DNA of 64,000 bases, taken from the NCBI RefSeq assembly GCF_014199195.1, contig NZ_JACIJE010000003.1, positions 186,001 to 250,000 of the forward strand, read 5' to 3'. Numbering within the stretch: the first letter of the stretch is position 1; each line of letters starts with the position of its first letter. Positions 19,354 through 27,818 of this stretch are shown here, one piece after another. The notes below the pieces were generated by a model. The model saw only the letters and a list, made by a program, of their open reading frames with translations. It did no database searches and was not told the DNA's origin. A program made the translations under genes and the position numbers. This stretch comes from Neoroseomonas alkaliterrae (lineage in GTDB: Bacteria > Pseudomonadota > Alphaproteobacteria > Acetobacterales > Acetobacteraceae).

Positions 19354-20124
19354 ATGACCCATGACGACCTGCTCGCGCTCGCCGCCGACCTCGCCGGCAA
19401 GGCCGCCCATGCGATCAACGCCGTGCGCGCGGCGGGCTTCGCGGTGGAGCGCAAATCCGACCGCTCGCCGGTCACCGAGGCGGACCGCATCGCCGAGGCG
19501 CTGATCGTGGAAGGGTTGCGCGCCGCCGCGCCCGGCATCCCCGTGATCGCGGAGGAGGAGATCGAGGCCGGCACCGCGCCGGCCGATCCCGGGCGGCGCT
19601 TCTGGCTGGTGGACCCGCTCGACGGCACGCGGGAATTCGCCGCCGGGCGCGACAACTTCACGGTCAATATCGGCCTCGTGGAGGATGGCCGCGCGGTGCT
19701 CGGCGCCGTCGCCATCCCCGCAACGGAGGAGGTCTTCTGGGGCCGCCCCGGCGCCGGGGCCTTCAAGCGCGATGCCGCCGGCACCCGCGCCATCGCCGTG
19801 CGCCCCGCGCCGCCGGAGGGCCTCGTCGTGATGGGCAGCCACCACTACCGGGACGACCCGCGCATGGACCGCTTCCTCGCCGGGCGGCGCGTCGCGAAGG
19901 TGGTCAATATCGGCTCGGCCGAGAAGGTCTGCCGCGTCGCGGAGGGCACGGCCGACCTCTATCCGCGCTTCGGCCGGACCATGGAATGGGACACCGCCGG
20001 GCCGCAGGCCGTGCTCGAGGCCGCGGGCGGCAGCATCCGCCTGCTGGAAGGGGGCGGGCCGCTGACCTACGGCAAGCCGGGCTGGGCCAATCCCGGCTTC
20101 GTCTGCGAGGGCGGGCGGGCGTGA
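19354..20124 (+). CDS. cysQ: 3'(2'),5'-bisphosphate nucleotidase (inositol monophosphatase fold)
   Basis: A 256-residue Mg-dependent phosphatase of the IMPase superfamily. The metal motifs are EEEIEAG (about 66-72), WLVDPLDGTREF (about 85-96) and EWDTAGPQAVLEAAGG near the C-terminus. The DGTREF variant and length favour CysQ, which removes 3'-phosphoadenosine 5'-phosphate formed in sulfate assimilation, over inositol phosphatase. The ATG at 19354 follows the short divergent spacer with pepA. The stop overlaps the next gene as GTGA. Confidence 0.88.
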   Translation: MTHDDLLALAADLAGKAAHAINAVRAAGFAVERKSDRSPVTEADRIAEALIVEGLRAAAPGIPVIAEEEIEAGTAPADPGRRFWLVDPLDGTREFAAGRDNFTVNIGLVEDGRAVLGAVAIPATEEVFWGRPGAGAFKRDAAGTRAIAVRPAPPEGLVVMGSHHYRDDPRMDRFLAGRRVAKVVNIGSAEKVCRVAEGTADLYPRFGRTMEWDTAGPQAVLEAAGGSIRLLEGGGPLTYGKPGWANPGFVCEGGRA

Positions 20125-21092
20125 CGCTGCTGCTCGGCCCGGGCGAGGTGGATCGCGCCGCAGCCCTGCTGCGCGCGGGCGAGCTCGTCGCCTTCCCGAC
20201 CGAGACGGTCTATGGCCTCGGCGCCGATGCGCGGAACGGGCGGGCCGTCGCCGCGGTGTTCGAGGCCAAGGGCAGGCCGCACTTCAACCCGCTGATCTGC
20301 CATTTCCCCGATGCCGCGGCGGCCTTCGAGGAGGTCCTGGCGGACGAGCGCGCGCGGGCGCTGGCGGAACGCTTCTGGCCCGGGCCGCTGACGCTGGTGC
20401 TGCCGCGCCGCCCGGGGTGCCAGATCGACCTGCTGGCGGGCGCGGGCCTCGACACGCTCGCGGTGCGGGTGCCGGCGCATCCGCTGGCGCTCGCGCTGCT
20501 GCGCGCGGCCGCGGTGCCGGTGGCCGGGCCATCGGCCAACCGCTCGGGCCAGGTGAGCCCGACCACGGCGGAGCATGTGCTGGATGGGCTCGGCGGGCGC
20601 ATCGCCGCGGTGCTCGATGGCGGGCCCTGCGCGGTGGGGGTGGAGAGCACCGTGCTCGACCTCGCGGCCGGAGGGGCGGCGCTGCTGCGGCCCGGCGGGG
20701 TGCCGGCCGAGGCGATCGAGGCCGTGATCGGCCGCGTCTCGCGGCCCGTGCCGCTCGCTGCCGCCGAAGCGACGCGCACGCTGCGCTCGCCGGGGATGAT
20801 GCTCTCGCACTACGCGCCGTCGCTGCCGGTGCGGCTCGAGGCGCGGGATGTCGCGCCGGACGAGGCGCTGCTCGCCTTCGGCCCGGCCCTGCCTGGCGCG
20901 GGGGCGACCTGGCAGATGAGCGAAGCGCGCGACCTGCGCGAGGCGGCCGCGCGGCTGTTCGCCGGGCTGCGCTGGCTGGATGCGGAAGGGCGGCGGCGGG
21001 GGCTCAAACGCATCGCCGTGATGCCGGTCCCGGCGGAGGGGCTGGGCGCGGCGATCAACGACCGGCTGGAACGGGCGGCCGCGCCGCGCTGA
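20121..21092 (+). CDS. tsaC: L-threonylcarbamoyladenylate synthase (Sua5 type)
   Basis: A 323-residue enzyme that makes threonylcarbamoyl-AMP for the universal tRNA modification t6A37. The YrdC domain (about 1-205) has GELVAFPTETVYGLGADA, KGRPHFNPLI, LAVRVPAHPLA, PVAGPSANRSGQVSPTTAEH and STVLDLA. The extra C-terminal part (about 225-323), with LRSPGMMLSHYAP, makes it the longer Sua5 form rather than short TsaC. The start is GTG at 20121, coupled to cysQ. Confidence 0.95.
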   Translation: MTLLLGPGEVDRAAALLRAGELVAFPTETVYGLGADARNGRAVAAVFEAKGRPHFNPLICHFPDAAAAFEEVLADERARALAERFWPGPLTLVLPRRPGCQIDLLAGAGLDTLAVRVPAHPLALALLRAAAVPVAGPSANRSGQVSPTTAEHVLDGLGGRIAAVLDGGPCAVGVESTVLDLAAGGAALLRPGGVPAEAIEAVIGRVSRPVPLAAAEATRTLRSPGMMLSHYAPSLPVRLEARDVAPDEALLAFGPALPGAGATWQMSEARDLREAAARLFAGLRWLDAEGRRRGLKRIAVMPVPAEGLGAAINDRLERAAAPR

Positions 21093-21099
21093 GCGGCCA

Positions 21100-21130
21100 G
21101 CGGAGGGGCGCCGGCCGTCCGGGCCTCCGC
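21100..21130. terminator. Hairpin between convergent tsaC and hydrolase genes
   Basis: GCGGAGG (21100-21106) pairs with CCTCCGC (21124-21130) around a GC-rich loop that can form further pairs. It sits in the 48-base convergent spacer and probably terminates in both directions. Confidence 0.4.
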
Positions 21131-21140
21131 AACCCGATGG

Positions 21141-22103
21141 TCACGCGTGGAGACCCCGCCGCGCCAGCCATTCCTGCACCAGCCCCGCCACTGCGTCACT
21201 GTTGCGGTCCATCATGATCATGTGGCTGTTGCCGGTGATGCCGATCGCGGGCAGGTCCACCACCTCCACCTGCCCGCCCGCCGCGCGCACCGCCTCGGCG
21301 AAGGCGAGGCCGCGGGCGCGGATCGCCGGCCAGCGCGGATCGCCTTCGATGTAGTCGCCGTAGATCATCAGCACCGGGATGTCGGCGAGCGCCGCCACCT
21401 TCCCGGCGAGGCCGGTCGAGGCGGGTTCCACCAGCACCAGCGCCCGCACCTTCTCCGGCCATTCCTGCGCCGCGCGCCAGGCGAAGAAGCCGCCCTGGCT
21501 GTGCGCCACCACGACGGAGGGCCCGATGCGGCCGAGCAGCGCGCCATAGGCCGCGAGGGTCAACTCGTCGGTGGTGGTGAAGCGCGGCACGCAGCCGCGG
21601 ATGAAGTTGCGCCAGGACTGCGCATCGGCGGGGAACTGCTGGCCGGGGAAGACCCGCCCCTCCTGCGGCGTGCCGGGGCCGATGCGGAAGCGCTGCCAGG
21701 GATTCTCGACCGTCAGCGTGACCGGCACGCCGCCCGTCTCCTCCGGGATGCGCGTCCAGCCCGAACGGCCGCGTTCCACCGCGTCGCCGACCACCACCTC
21801 CCAGCCCTGGCGGAGGAAGAAATGCTGCCAGCCCTCGCGCCCGTCCGGCGTTGTCTCCCAGCAGGCGCCGGTCAGCCCGCCGCCGTGCCAGAGCATCAGC
21901 GGCACCGTGCCGCGCCTGGGCGCCGGTTCCATGACCTGCGCATACATCGCGCCGACCAGGTAGGTGCCGTTGGGGTCGAGGAGCGCCGGCGCGCTGCCGG
22001 GGGTGAACAGCACCTCGCGCGGCGGCTCTCCGGCCACGCGCACCTCCCGCCCGCCGACATGGAAGGAGCCCCAGCGGGCGAGGGCGACGGGCGGGTTGCT
22101 CAT
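21141..22103 (-). CDS. Alpha/beta hydrolase
   Basis: A 320-residue alpha/beta-hydrolase. The nucleophile elbow is VVVAHSQGGFFAW, with the central Ser in HSQGG. An oxyanion-type LMLWHGGGLTGACWE lies nearer the N-terminus. A late Asp is in LMIYGDYIEGD, and the His is probably in TGNSHMIMMDRNSD. No signal peptide is seen. I chose the ATG at 22103 over a GTG at 22115 because GAGG lies about 10 bases ahead. The gene follows fabG with a 63-base gap. An esterase or lactonase is possible; the substrate is unknown. Confidence 0.82.
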   Translation of the reverse strand: MSNPPVALARWGSFHVGGREVRVAGEPPREVLFTPGSAPALLDPNGTYLVGAMYAQVMEPAPRRGTVPLMLWHGGGLTGACWETTPDGREGWQHFFLRQGWEVVVGDAVERGRSGWTRIPEETGGVPVTLTVENPWQRFRIGPGTPQEGRVFPGQQFPADAQSWRNFIRGCVPRFTTTDELTLAAYGALLGRIGPSVVVAHSQGGFFAWRAAQEWPEKVRALVLVEPASTGLAGKVAALADIPVLMIYGDYIEGDPRWPAIRARGLAFAEAVRAAGGQVEVVDLPAIGITGNSHMIMMDRNSDAVAGLVQEWLARRGLHA

Positions 22104-22166
22104 GCAGACGGGCACCTCGGGCAGGGGCGGGCGGGCCGGGCGGGAGCGGGGGCCTCCCGCGCTGCG

Positions 22167-22907
22167 TCAGATCATCGCCATCCCGCCATTGACGTGGATG
22201 GTCTGGCCAGTGATCCAGCCCGCCTCCTCGGACGCAAGGAAAACCACCGCCGCGGCGATGTCCTCGGGCGTGCCCATGCGCTGGGTCGGGATGCGGGCGA
22301 GCAGCGCGGCCTTCTGCTGCTCGTTCAGCGCATCGGTCATCGCGGTCTTCACGAAGCCCGGGGCGACCACGTTCACCGTCACGCCGCGCGTCGCGACTTC
22401 CTGCGCCAGAGACTTCGACATGCCGATCAGCCCCGCCTTGGCCGCGGCGTAGTTCGCCTGTCCCGCATTGCCGGTCACGCCGACGATCGAGGCGATGGAG
22501 ACGATTCGCCCGTGGCGCTTCTTCATCATCCCGCGCAGGGCGGCGCGGGCGAGGCGGAAGGGCGCCGTCAGGTCCACCTCCAGCACCGCGTTCCAGTCGG
22601 CGTCGCCCATGCGCAGCGCCAGCATGTCGCGGGTGAAGCCGGCATTGTTCACCAGGATGTCGGGTCCGCCGGCCTCGGCCTCGATCTTCTCGACAAGCGC
22701 GGCGGGCGCGGCCGGATCGGCGAGGTCGGCCGGCGCGACGATCACGCGCGCCCCGCCCAGTGCCTCGGCCACGCGGGCGAGTTCCGCCTCGCGCCGCCCG
22801 GTGATGGCGACCGTCGCCCCCTGGCGGTGCAGGGCGGTGGCGATGGCCTCCCCGATTCCGCCGGTGGCGCCGGTGACGAGCGCGGTCTTGCCGGTCAGGT
22901 CGAACAT
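22167..22907 (-). CDS. fabG: 3-oxoacyl-[ACP] reductase
   Basis: A 246-residue short-chain dehydrogenase. It has VTGATGGIGEAIA (11-23) for NADPH, NNAG (87-90), and the Ser-Tyr-Lys set S140, Y153 and K157 in SIASIVGVTGNAGQANYAAA with K following. The C-terminal TGQTIHVNGGMAMI is characteristic of FabG. It reduces beta-ketoacyl-ACP in fatty acid elongation. It follows fabD by 12 bases, so the two are co-transcribed. The usual next genes acpP and fabF are absent here; an alpha/beta hydrolase follows instead. Confidence 0.97.
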   Translation of the reverse strand: MFDLTGKTALVTGATGGIGEAIATALHRQGATVAITGRREAELARVAEALGGARVIVAPADLADPAAPAALVEKIEAEAGGPDILVNNAGFTRDMLALRMGDADWNAVLEVDLTAPFRLARAALRGMMKKRHGRIVSIASIVGVTGNAGQANYAAAKAGLIGMSKSLAQEVATRGVTVNVVAPGFVKTAMTDALNEQQKAALLARIPTQRMGTPEDIAAAVVFLASEEAGWITGQTIHVNGGMAMI

Positions 22908-22919
22908 GCGCGCGTCTCC

Positions 22920-23879
22920 TCAGAGCGACTTCAGAAAGGCTTCGACTTCGGCGGGCGTGCCGATGGACAGCGCCGTGGCCTCGGGGGCGTTGCGCTTCAT
23001 CAGGCCGGTGAGCACCTTGCCCGCGCCCACCTCGACGAAGCGGTCGCAGCCCATCGCGGCCATGGCGGCGACGCATTCGCGCCAGCGCACCGTGCCGGTC
23101 ACCTGCTTGACCAGCAGGTCGCGGATCCCGGCCGGGTCGGTCGCCTTGGCGGCGGTGACGTTGGCGACGACCGGCACGGCCGGGGCGCGCAGATCGGCCT
23201 TGGCGAGCGCCTCGGCCATCGCATCGGCGGCCGGGGCCATCAGCGCGCAGTGGAAGGGGGCGGAGACGGGCAGCAGCATCGCGCGCTTCACCCCGCGCTC
23301 CTTCGCCACCTCGATGGCGCGCTCGACCGCGGCCTTGGCGCCGGAGATCACCACCTGCCCGCCGCCATTGTCGTTGGCGGCCTCGACGACCTCGGCGCGG
23401 CCGGTCTCGGGGTCGGGGGCGGCGGCGGCGCAAATCTCGCGCGCGAGGTCGATCTCGGCACCCAGCAGCGCGGCCATGGCCCCGGTGCCGGGCGGGGTCG
23501 CCTTCTGCATCGCCTCCCCGCGCAGGCGCAGCAGGCGCGCGGCGGTGGCGATGTCGAAGGCGCCGGCGGCGGTGAGCGCGCTGTATTCGCCGAGCGAATG
23601 GCCGGCCACCAGCGCGACGCGCTCGGCGAGGCGGAAGCCGCCCTCGGCCTCGAGGGCGCGCACCACGGCCAGCGAATGGGCCATCAGCGCGGGCTGGGTA
23701 TTGGCGGTCAGCGTCAGCTCCTCCTGCGGGCCTTCCCACATCAGCTTCGAGAGCTTCTGAGAGAGCGCGTCGTCCACCTCCTGGAAGACGTGGCGGGCGG
23801 CGGGGAAGGCGTCGGCGAGGTCGCGGCCCATGCCGACGGCCTGGCTGCCCTGGCCGGGAAAGACGAAGGCGATGGCCAT
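22920..23879 (-). CDS. fabD: Malonyl-CoA:ACP transacylase
   Basis: A 319-residue enzyme loading malonyl groups onto acyl carrier protein. It starts with AFVFPGQGSQAVGMG. The active-site Ser is S95 in VAGHSLGEYSAL, and the catalytic His is H210 in VSAPFHCALM. GAGKVLTGLMKR lies near the C-terminus. Length is typical. It is divergent from rpsF across 215 bases, a common alphaproteobacterial arrangement. Confidence 0.97.
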   Translation of the reverse strand: MAIAFVFPGQGSQAVGMGRDLADAFPAARHVFQEVDDALSQKLSKLMWEGPQEELTLTANTQPALMAHSLAVVRALEAEGGFRLAERVALVAGHSLGEYSALTAAGAFDIATAARLLRLRGEAMQKATPPGTGAMAALLGAEIDLAREICAAAAPDPETGRAEVVEAANDNGGGQVVISGAKAAVERAIEVAKERGVKRAMLLPVSAPFHCALMAPAADAMAEALAKADLRAPAVPVVANVTAAKATDPAGIRDLLVKQVTGTVRWRECVAAMAAMGCDRFVEVGAGKVLTGLMKRNAPEATALSIGTPAEVEAFLKSL

Positions 23880-24021
23880 GTCCTGCGGGTTCCGTTGGTT
23901 GTTTCGGCGTTCAGGGCGCGCGGGATGCGGCCCGCTCGCCCGCTTGTCAACCGCGGCGGGCCTTCGGGGTTGCTTTCGCTTGCCGCCCGTGCTTTACGCC
24001 GCCCTCCCCTGCCGGGTGCGA

Positions 24022-24053
24022 GGCACGCGCCCGGCTATGCCCGTTTGCGTGCC
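24022..24053 (+). promoter_or_regulatory. Candidate rpsF leader hairpin
   Basis: In the 215-base spacer ahead of rpsF, a perfect 7-bp stem GGCACGC/GCGTGCC encloses an 18-base loop containing CCCGG and CCCG. It lies about 41 bases before the rpsF start. Many bacteria regulate rpsF-rpsR by S6:S18 binding to such a leader with a conserved CCG. I cannot show that this hairpin belongs to that class. No convincing -35/-10 pair is seen in the spacer. Confidence 0.3.
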
Positions 24054-24094
24054 CCGTCCCGGGGCCAGGGCTGAGACAGCCACAGGGAGATCAC

Positions 24095-24562
24095 ATGCCG
24101 CTCTACGAATGCGTGTTCATCGCGCGCAACGATGTCACCCAGCAGCAGGTCGAGGCGATCGCCGATCAGGTCGCGGGCCTGGTCGCCGAAGGCGGCGGCG
24201 AGGTGAAGAAGCGCGAGTACTGGGGCCTGCGCGGCCTCGCCTACAAGATCAAGAAGAACCGCAAGGGGCACTACATGCTCCTCGGCATCGACGCGCCCGC
24301 CGCGGCGCTGCCGGAGGTCGAGCGCCAGCTCGGCCTGAACGAGGACGTGCTGCGCAGCCTGACCGTGCGCGTCGAGGCGATCGACGAGGCGCCCTCCGCG
24401 GTGCTCGCCAAGCGCGGCGACGACCGCGAGCGCGGCTTCCGCGGCCCCCGCCCGGCCGGCCGCTTCGGTTCCGGCCGCGGCCGCGAGCGCGGCGACGACC
24501 GCGAGGAATTCCGGGCCCGTCCGCGCGACGAGGCCGAGGGCCTTCAGGGCGGCGAGGAGTAA
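24095..24562 (+). CDS. rpsF: 30S ribosomal protein S6
   Basis: A 155-residue S6 protein. The core (about 1-100) starts MPLYECVFIARNDVTQQQVE and includes YWGLRGLAYKIKKNRKGHY, an RNA- and S18-contacting strand. It is longer than the roughly 100-residue E. coli core. The extra C-terminal 55 residues are highly charged (Arg/Asp/Glu/Gly), as is common in alphaproteobacteria. A GGGAG ribosome-binding site precedes the ATG. First gene of rpsF-rpsR-DUF2232-rplI. Confidence 0.97.
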   Translation: MPLYECVFIARNDVTQQQVEAIADQVAGLVAEGGGEVKKREYWGLRGLAYKIKKNRKGHYMLLGIDAPAAALPEVERQLGLNEDVLRSLTVRVEAIDEAPSAVLAKRGDDRERGFRGPRPAGRFGSGRGRERGDDREEFRARPRDEAEGLQGGEE

Positions 24563-24568
24563 GCCATC

Positions 24569-24847
24569 ATGTCCGACAGCATCGACCTCTCCCCGGCCGC
24601 CCGCCGCCCCGCCGTGGGCGCCCGCCGCCCGTTCTACCGGCGCAAGAAGTCCTGCCCCTTCTCCGGGCCGCAGGCGCCGAAGATCGACTACAAGGACGTC
24701 CGCCTGCTCTCCCGCTTCCTCAGCGAGCGCGGCAAGATCGTCCCGTCCCGCATCACGGCGGTCTCCGGCAAGAAGCAGCGCGAGCTGGCCCAGGCCATCA
24801 AGCGCGCCCGCTTCCTGGCCCTGCTGCCCTACGTGATCAACGACTGA
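24569..24847 (+). CDS. rpsR: 30S ribosomal protein S18
   Basis: A 92-residue S18. After a short N-terminal extension the conserved part is [31 protein letters not shown] and [20 protein letters not shown], ending [11 protein letters not shown]. It pairs with S6 on the platform of the small subunit. It starts 6 bases after the rpsF stop. Confidence 0.98.
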   Translation: MSDSIDLSPAARRPAVGARRPFYRRKKSCPFSGPQAPKIDYKDVRLLSRFLSERGKIVPSRITAVSGKKQRELAQAIKRARFLALLPYVIND

Positions 24848-24854
24848 GCAGGCC

Positions 24855-25760
24855 ATGGGCGGGCTGCTGAGCAATCCGCGCTGGCTGGCGGGAGCGGCGG
24901 CGGGCCTTGCGGCCGCCGTGCTCTCGCTCTGGGCCATGCGCGGGCTGCCGCTCGGCTTCGCCGCCTTCTGGCTGACGCCGCTGCCGCTCTTCGGCGCCGG
25001 GCTCGGCTTCGGGCCGGGGGCGATGGCCGCGGCCGCGAGCCTCGCCGCGGCGATCCACCTCGCGGTGGCGGGCTTCCTGCCCACGGTCGTCTTCCTCGTC
25101 GCCTTCGCGGTGCCGGCGCTGCTGCTGGTCTCCCTCGGCTTCCGCCAGGGGCGGATCGACCCCGGGCTGCCGCTCGCGGTGCTCGGCATCTGGCCGGCGG
25201 TGGTCATCATCGGCTCGGCCGTCGCCTTCTCGGGCACGCCCGGCGGGCTCGAGGGCGCGATGCGCCAGGCGATCACCCAGGGACTGGCCCGCATGGGCAC
25301 GGCGCCGGGGCAGATGCCGGTGGACGAGCTCGCGCAGGTGATGGCGGCCGCGCTCGGCTTCTGGTCGGCGGTCTCGCTCTCGGTCAACGGGGCGGCGGCG
25401 CAGTCGGCGCTGGCGCGCTCGGGCCTCGCGCTCGCGCCCACGCCGCGCTGGAGCGAGGTGCGCCTGCCCGGCTGGTACCCCGCCCTGCCCGGCGCGGGCG
25501 CGGCCTTCTGGCTCGCCTTCGGCGGCGAGGGCAACGTGGTCGCCCTCTCGGTCCTCCTGGTGCTGCTGCTGCCGGTCTTCCTGCAGGGCATCGCCGCGGT
25601 GCATCGCCGCTCGGCCGGGCGGCCGGGCCGCGGCTTCATGCTCGGCGCCTTCTACGCCGGGCTGGTCATCCTCAGCGTGCCGGCCGCGATCGCGGTGACG
25701 GCCTTCGGTTTCTACGAGCAATGGGGGCGGCGCACGAGCCCGCCCGGAGGCACGACATGA
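24855..25760 (+). CDS. DUF2232 family membrane protein
   Basis: A 301-residue inner-membrane protein with about eight hydrophobic segments. Examples are [20 protein letters not shown] near the N-terminus and [20 protein letters not shown] near the C-terminus. A conserved amphipathic region in the middle runs from [23 protein letters not shown]2232 proteins sit between rpsR and rplI in many alphaproteobacteria, which supports the name. Their function is unknown. The stop overlaps the rplI start as ATGA. Confidence 0.85.
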   Translation: MGGLLSNPRWLAGAAAGLAAAVLSLWAMRGLPLGFAAFWLTPLPLFGAGLGFGPGAMAAAASLAAAIHLAVAGFLPTVVFLVAFAVPALLLVSLGFRQGRIDPGLPLAVLGIWPAVVIIGSAVAFSGTPGGLEGAMRQAITQGLARMGTAPGQMPVDELAQVMAAALGFWSAVSLSVNGAAAQSALARSGLALAPTPRWSEVRLPGWYPALPGAGAAFWLAFGGEGNVVALSVLLVLLLPVFLQGIAAVHRRSAGRPGRGFMLGAFYAGLVILSVPAAIAVTAFGFYEQWGRRTSPPGGTT

Positions 25761-26326
25761 TCGAACTCATCCTGATGCAGCGCGTGGACAAGCTCGGCCA
25801 GATGGGCGAGGTGGTGAAGGTCCGCCCCGGCTACGCGCGCAACTTCCTGCTGCCCAGCGGCAAGGCGATCCGCGCGACCAAGGCGAACCTCGAACGCTTC
25901 GAGGCCCAGCGCGCGCAGCTCGAGGCGCAGAACCTCAAGCGCCGCGAGGAGGCCGAGCGCGTCGCCGAGCGCGTGGCCGGCCTCTCGGTCGTCATCATCC
26001 GCCAGGCGGGCGAGAGCGGCGCGCTCTACGGCTCCGTCTCCACCCGCGACATCGCCGAGGCCTGCACCGCGGCGGGCCTCACCGTCGCGCGCGACCAGGT
26101 GCTGCTCGGCCAGCCGATCAAGGCGGTCGGCCTCGTGACCGTGCAGGTCGCGCTGCACCCGGAGGTCTCGATCCCGGTGGTGGTGAACGTCGCCCGTTCT
26201 CCGGAAGAAGCCGAGAAGCAGGCGCGCGGCGAGCGCGTGGAGGCCGAGGCCGAGGCGGAAGCCGCGAGCCTCGAGGCCGAGCTCGCCGCCGAACTGGCCG
26301 CCGGCCAGGCCGAGGCCGCGCGCTGA
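25757..26326 (+). CDS. rplI: 50S ribosomal protein L9
   Basis: A 189-residue L9. The N-terminal RNA-binding domain is [20 protein letters not shown] and [16 protein letters not shown] long connecting helix and the C-terminal domain ([15 protein letters not shown]) follow. An Ala/Glu-rich tail of about 35 residues extends beyond the core, as in other alphaproteobacteria. The start ATG at 25757 has GGAGG 7 bases ahead and overlaps the DUF2232 stop. Hairpins follow the stop. Confidence 0.97.
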   Translation: MIELILMQRVDKLGQMGEVVKVRPGYARNFLLPSGKAIRATKANLERFEAQRAQLEAQNLKRREEAERVAERVAGLSVVIIRQAGESGALYGSVSTRDIAEACTAAGLTVARDQVLLGQPIKAVGLVTVQVALHPEVSIPVVVNVARSPEEAEKQARGERVEAEAEAEAASLEAELAAELAAGQAEAAR

Positions 26327-26330
26327 GCCG

Positions 26331-26391
26331 CCGGGCCGGGGCCGCGCCGCCCGGCGCGGGCCCGGCCTGCGGGCAGGGGGTGGCCCTGCCC
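26331..26391 (+). terminator. Tandem hairpins after rplI
   Basis: The first hairpin (26331-26365) has an outer CCGGGC/GCCCGG and an inner GCGCC/GGCGC stem with a GCCC loop. The second (26371-26391) has an 8-bp GGGCAGGG/CCCTGCCC stem with a GGTGG loop. They begin 5 bases past the rplI stop and should end the ribosomal operon before cfa. Confidence 0.6.
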
Positions 26392-26473
26392 TCGCGCCTG
26401 CGGGGCGCAACACGCCCCTTCCCTTGAAGATGCGTGGTTTGCGATGCTCCTCCCGCCAAAGGGAGGAGACCGC

Positions 26474-27697
26474 ATGCTGCTCCACCTCGCGCTCAGGCGC
26501 CTGATCCGGCACGGCACGCTCACCGTGCGCTACCCTGACGGCACCGAACGCCGCTACGGCACCGGCGGCGAACCCGCTGCCGCCATGAGCATCCGCACCG
26601 CCCGCGCGCTGCGCGGCATGACCTTCAATCCCGCGCTGGCGCTGGGTGAAGGCTACATGGACGGGGAGATCGCGCCCGAGGGCTGCAGCCTCTTCGCGCT
26701 GCTCGACCTGCTGGTGATGAACCTCGAGGCCGGCGGCACGCATCCGGGCGAGCGCGTGATGGAGCTGTGGCGGATGGCGCGGCGCCGGCTCGACCAGCTC
26801 AACCCCGCGCGGCGGGCGCGGCGCAACGTCGCGCACCACTACGACCTGAACGGCCGGCTCTACGCGCTCTTCCTCGACCGGGACATGCAGTATTCCTGCG
26901 CGTATTTCCGCACCGGGCGGGAGAGCCTCGAGGAGGCGCAGGCGGCCAAGAAGCGCCACATCGCGGCCAAGCTGCTGCTCGACCGGCCGGGGCTCGAGGT
27001 GCTCGACATCGGCTGCGGCTGGGGGGGGATGGCGATCACGCTCGCGCGCGATCACGGCGCGCGCGTCACCGGCATCACCCTGTCGGAGGAACAGCTCGCC
27101 GCCGCGCGCCGGCGGGCGGCGGAGGCGGGCCTTTCCGGGCGCGTGCGCTTCGAGCTGATGGACTACCGCGCCTGGACGCGCCCCGTGGACCGCATCGTCT
27201 CGGTCGGCATGTTCGAGCATGTCGGCATCGACCACTACCGCCGCTTCTTCACGACCGTCCGCGCCGCGCTGAAGGAGGACGGCGTGGCGCTGATCCATGC
27301 CATCGGGCGCTCCGACGGGCCGGGGGCGACGAATCCCTGGCTCGCGAAATACATCTTCCCCGGCGGCTATTCGCCGGCGCTGTCGGAGGTGCTGCCGGCG
27401 GTCGAGAAGGCGCGGCTCTTCGTCACCGACATCGAGATCCTGCGCCTGCACTACGCGCGGACGCTGGCCGAGTGGCGCGCGCGCTTCGCGGGCAACCGCG
27501 ACGCCATCGCGAGCCTCTACGACGAGCGCTTCTGCCGCATGTTCGAGTTCTACCTCGCCGGCTGCGAGCTCGCCTTCCGCCGCGGCGGGCACATGGTCTG
27601 GCAGATGCAGCTCGCCCGGCGGCAGGACGCGGTGCCGCTCACGCGCGACTACATCGCGGCCGCGGAGGCCCCGGGCCGGGTCGCGGAATCGGCGTAA
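26474..27697 (+). CDS. cfa: Cyclopropane-fatty-acyl-phospholipid synthase family protein
   Basis: A 407-residue SAM-dependent methyltransferase acting on unsaturated acyl chains of membrane phospholipids. Key blocks are NVAHHYDLNGRLYALFLD, MQYSCAYF, the SAM site VLDIGCGWGGMAI, GITLSEEQ, MFEHVGIDHYRRFF and the C-terminal RMFEFYLAGCELAFR. I chose the ATG at 26474 because GGGAGGAG lies just ahead; an in-frame start 30 bases upstream lacks one. Length matches CfaA/Cfa-like proteins. It is a single-gene unit between rplI and dnaB. Confidence 0.93.
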   Translation: MLLHLALRRLIRHGTLTVRYPDGTERRYGTGGEPAAAMSIRTARALRGMTFNPALALGEGYMDGEIAPEGCSLFALLDLLVMNLEAGGTHPGERVMELWRMARRRLDQLNPARRARRNVAHHYDLNGRLYALFLDRDMQYSCAYFRTGRESLEEAQAAKKRHIAAKLLLDRPGLEVLDIGCGWGGMAITLARDHGARVTGITLSEEQLAAARRRAAEAGLSGRVRFELMDYRAWTRPVDRIVSVGMFEHVGIDHYRRFFTTVRAALKEDGVALIHAIGRSDGPGATNPWLAKYIFPGGYSPALSEVLPAVEKARLFVTDIEILRLHYARTLAEWRARFAGNRDAIASLYDERFCRMFEFYLAGCELAFRRGGHMVWQMQLARRQDAVPLTRDYIAAAEAPGRVAESA

Positions 27698-27818
27698 GGC
27701 CGCCCCGGCGCCGTTCACCGCCGCGTGATGGCCGGCGCGCGCGGCGGCGGCGCATGATCCACAGGTTCCACAGCTTCCACACGGCGCGGGCGGGAGCGGA
27801 AGCGTCTAGACTGCGCCC

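Noticed and set aside
17743-19845. Leftward open frame of 700 codons
   Set aside because: It lies on the pepA strand in another phase with Arg/Gly/Ala shadow composition; pepA has all M17 motifs.
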